DNA from: DATJLQ01 sp035509415
GTDB taxonomy: Bacteria > Pseudomonadota > Alphaproteobacteria > JACZXZ01
Assembly (NCBI GenBank): GCA_035509415.1
Contig: DATJLQ010000148.1
Span: forward strand, 1-15,136
DNA: 15,136 bases
Direction: 5' to 3'
The notes beneath the pieces are model-generated. The model was not told the DNA's origin and did no database searches. It saw only the letters and a program-made list of their open reading frames with translations. Both the position numbers and the translations under genes were made by a program. Shown here one piece after another: positions 13,761 through 15,136 of this stretch; the first letter of the stretch is position 1, and every line of letters starts with the position of its first letter.

Positions 13761-14840
13761 CTACGCCGGCTCCTCGCGGTAGAGTCCGAGGCGCTTGAGC
13801 GCCGGAATGTCGGAGACCGAATAGAGGATGGCGTCTTTTGCGGTACTCCCGTTCGCATGCGCGTGGGGCGCCCAGCTCGGAATGACGAACATGTCGTTCG
13901 GCCCCCATTCGAACACGCGATCGCCCACGGTCGTCGTGCCGCTGCCCTCGATGCAGCAATAGGCGGTGCTGGAGGTCTGGCGATGGGCCTGGGTGCGCTC
14001 GCCGGGACGCAGGAGCTGGACCTGGAACGACATGGTCGTCGTCACCGCCTCGCCGTTGGCGGGGTTGGTGTATTCGAGGATGATGCCGTCATAGGGGCTG
14101 CCGGCGTAGTCGCGCAGCCGGTTCAAGGCCGCGTGCGTGTCGGTCCAGCGGTAGACGAACATGGGCGTGCCGCGACTCCTGCCGCGCACGTGCTCGAGGA
14201 AGGTCGGCACCAACCCGCCCACGCCGTAGACATCGCGCGAATATTCGTCGGGCCGGGAGACGGTCTGGTATTTGCGCGCGATCGGCTCGGCGGAATTCGA
14301 CGCGCCGGCCGGGAGCTCGCGGTAATCGAATTCGAAGTAGCTCGAGCCGAAATTCTCGACCAGCGGCAGGTCGAGAACGTCGACCCACAGCACCGGCGCG
14401 TCGCCCTCGTTGCCGTGGTCGTGCCAGGTGCCGTTGGGCGTCACGATCAAATCGCCGCGCGACATCGTGCACTTCTCGCCCTCGATCGTCGTGTAGCCGC
14501 CGCTGCCCTCGAGCACGAAGCGGCTCGCGTTCGGCGTATGGCGGTGGACGGAGGCCTTTTCGCCCGGGTTGTAGATCGAGCAGCTCACGTAAAGCGTGTT
14601 GGTCGAATGGTGCCGGTGGACCGCGCCGGGATTGGAGAGGATGATGACGCGCCGATCCGCCTCCTCGAGCGAAATGTGCTTCCCGGCGTCGATCAGAAGC
14701 GGACGCAGGTCGCGCCAATGCCAGATGTGCGGCTTGAAGGACTGGGCGCCGCCGCCTTCGACGGACTGGACGATCTCCCACAGGCCGACGAGATTGAGCT
14801 TGGCGCTCCGCTCGCGCAAAGATTGGTGAAAGTCGGTCAT
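13761..14840 (-). CDS. Bicupin ring-cleavage dioxygenase (gentisate 1,2-dioxygenase-like)
   Basis: A 359-residue protein with two cupin domains, the length of gentisate, salicylate and 1-hydroxy-2-naphthoate dioxygenases. The N-terminal cupin shows H99 and H101 (VHRHTPNASRFVLEG) and GTWHDHGN (137-144) with H140 as third iron ligand. The C-terminal cupin has AHRQTSSTAYCCIEGSG (285-301) and PSWAPHAHAN (321-330). It would open a gentisate-type ring (para-dihydroxy or amino-hydroxy, next to a carboxylate) using Fe(II) and O2. GGGGAG lies seven bases before the ATG. It precedes the Rieske alpha gene by 47 bp, so hydroxylation and ring opening are probably successive steps. No maleylpyruvate isomerase or fumarylpyruvate hydrolase follows. 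The substrate may be a substituted or amino analogue. Confidence 0.88.
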   Translation of the reverse strand: MTDFHQSLRERSAKLNLVGLWEIVQSVEGGGAQSFKPHIWHWRDLRPLLIDAGKHISLEEADRRVIILSNPGAVHRHHSTNTLYVSCSIYNPGEKASVHRHTPNASRFVLEGSGGYTTIEGEKCTMSRGDLIVTPNGTWHDHGNEGDAPVLWVDVLDLPLVENFGSSYFEFDYRELPAGASNSAEPIARKYQTVSRPDEYSRDVYGVGGLVPTFLEHVRGRSRGTPMFVYRWTDTHAALNRLRDYAGSPYDGIILEYTNPANGEAVTTTMSFQVQLLRPGERTQAHRQTSSTAYCCIEGSGTTTVGDRVFEWGPNDMFVIPSWAPHAHANGSTAKDAILYSVSDIPALKRLGLYREEPA

Positions 14841-14878
14841 CGCATGCTCCCCAGGCTCCGCTCGCGCCGCCCGGCGCG

Positions 14879-14910
14879 CCGGCGCCGCATCCGGATTAAT
14901 GCGGCGCCGG
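14879..14910. promoter_or_regulatory. Strong intercistronic hairpin after the binding-protein gene
   Basis: CCGGCGCCGCAT (14879-14890) and ATGCGGCGCCGG (14899-14910) are perfect 12-bp inverted copies around an eight-base loop. The stem begins 18 bases beyond the binding-protein stop and ends 38 bases before the cupin ATG. No T-run follows on the minus strand. Hairpins at this place often protect a highly expressed binding-protein message or partially terminate, so that downstream genes are expressed less. That role is inferred from position. Confidence 0.55.
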
Positions 14911-14928
14911 GCGACCGAGCGTGCCCGC

Positions 14929-15136
14929 TCAGTGCATTTTGGGCAAGAACTTGTCGGTATAGAGCTCGTCGAGCTTGACCGGGGCCTTGAGCACGCCCTG
15001 GTCCTTGAGGGTATTGACGGTCGCTTCCCAGCTCGCCTTGGTCATGTAGCCGAGGCCGTACTTCTTGGAGTCGGCGTCGGTGAAGGTCGACTTGATGTCG
15101 GCCTCGAGCTGGGCCATCAGCACGTCCTTCTTGTCG
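14929..15136 (-). CDS. C-terminal part of an ABC-type substrate-binding protein (NMT1/SsuA-like), cut by the window edge
   Basis: Only the last 68 residues are in the window; the start lies beyond 15136. The visible part (ADIKSTFTDADSKKYGLGYM, then WEATVNTLKDQGVL and LDELYTDKFLPKMH) matches the C-terminal end of periplasmic proteins of the NMT1/THI5/SsuA type, in which a W..T...L...G segment precedes a closing YT..FLP. These bind sulfonates, nitrate-like ions, pyrimidine precursors and often aromatic acids in catabolic operons. Its place just upstream of the ring-cleavage gene suggests it imports the substrate of the right operon. A strong hairpin follows its stop codon. The rest of its transporter would lie outside the window. 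Confidence 0.7.
   Translation of the reverse strand, partial: DKKDVLMAQLEADIKSTFTDADSKKYGLGYMTKASWEATVNTLKDQGVLKAPVKLDELYTDKFLPKMH

Overview
The window reads as GC-rich proteobacterial chromosome, most likely alphaproteobacterial (inferred from GC level, codon use and gene types; no rRNA or housekeeping marker is present to fix the taxon). It holds one tRNA gene and a dense block of aromatic-catabolism and transport genes in three transcription units. Nothing looks broken, and no IS element, phage gene or CRISPR array is visible.

Layout. (1) 1-330: a tRNA-Leu(CAA) gene with its own promoter, followed by a hairpin that separates it from a convergent operon. (2) 331-5378, minus strand: a six-gene operon. 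In transcription order it encodes an alpha/beta hydrolase, an amidohydrolase, a Rid-family protein, the Rieske oxygenase alpha and beta subunits of a benzoate-dioxygenase-like enzyme, and a second Rid-family protein. (3) 5379-5749: a divergent regulatory region with two near-identical, oppositely oriented operator-like sequences, each beside a TTGAC-type -35 element. (4) 5750-11067, plus strand: a GntR/FCD regulator, then a complete polyamine-type ABC importer (binding protein, ATPase, two permeases), then a third Rid-family protein. (5) 11118-15136, minus strand, entering from beyond the right edge: the C-terminus of an NMT1/SsuA-like binding protein, a gentisate-1,2-dioxygenase-like bicupin, Rieske alpha and beta subunits resembling terephthalate dioxygenase and salicylate 5-hydroxylase, and a second alpha/beta hydrolase related to the first.

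Working model (inference). The GntR regulator senses a substrate or intermediate and controls both its own importer operon and the divergent left operon. In the right operon the Rieske enzyme would hydroxylate a salicylate-like or aminobenzoate-like acid to a gentisate-like ring, which the adjacent bicupin would open. The left operon adds a second ring-hydroxylating oxygenase and an amidohydrolase. Three Rid-family proteins (relatives of enamine/imine deaminases, including 2-aminomuconate deaminases) plus an amidohydrolase suggest a nitrogen-containing aromatic or heteroaromatic substrate. No ferredoxin or reductase for either oxygenase lies in the window, and the usual maleylpyruvate isomerase and fumarylpyruvate hydrolase of gentisate pathways are also absent. 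I do not recognise the arrangement as a known named pathway.
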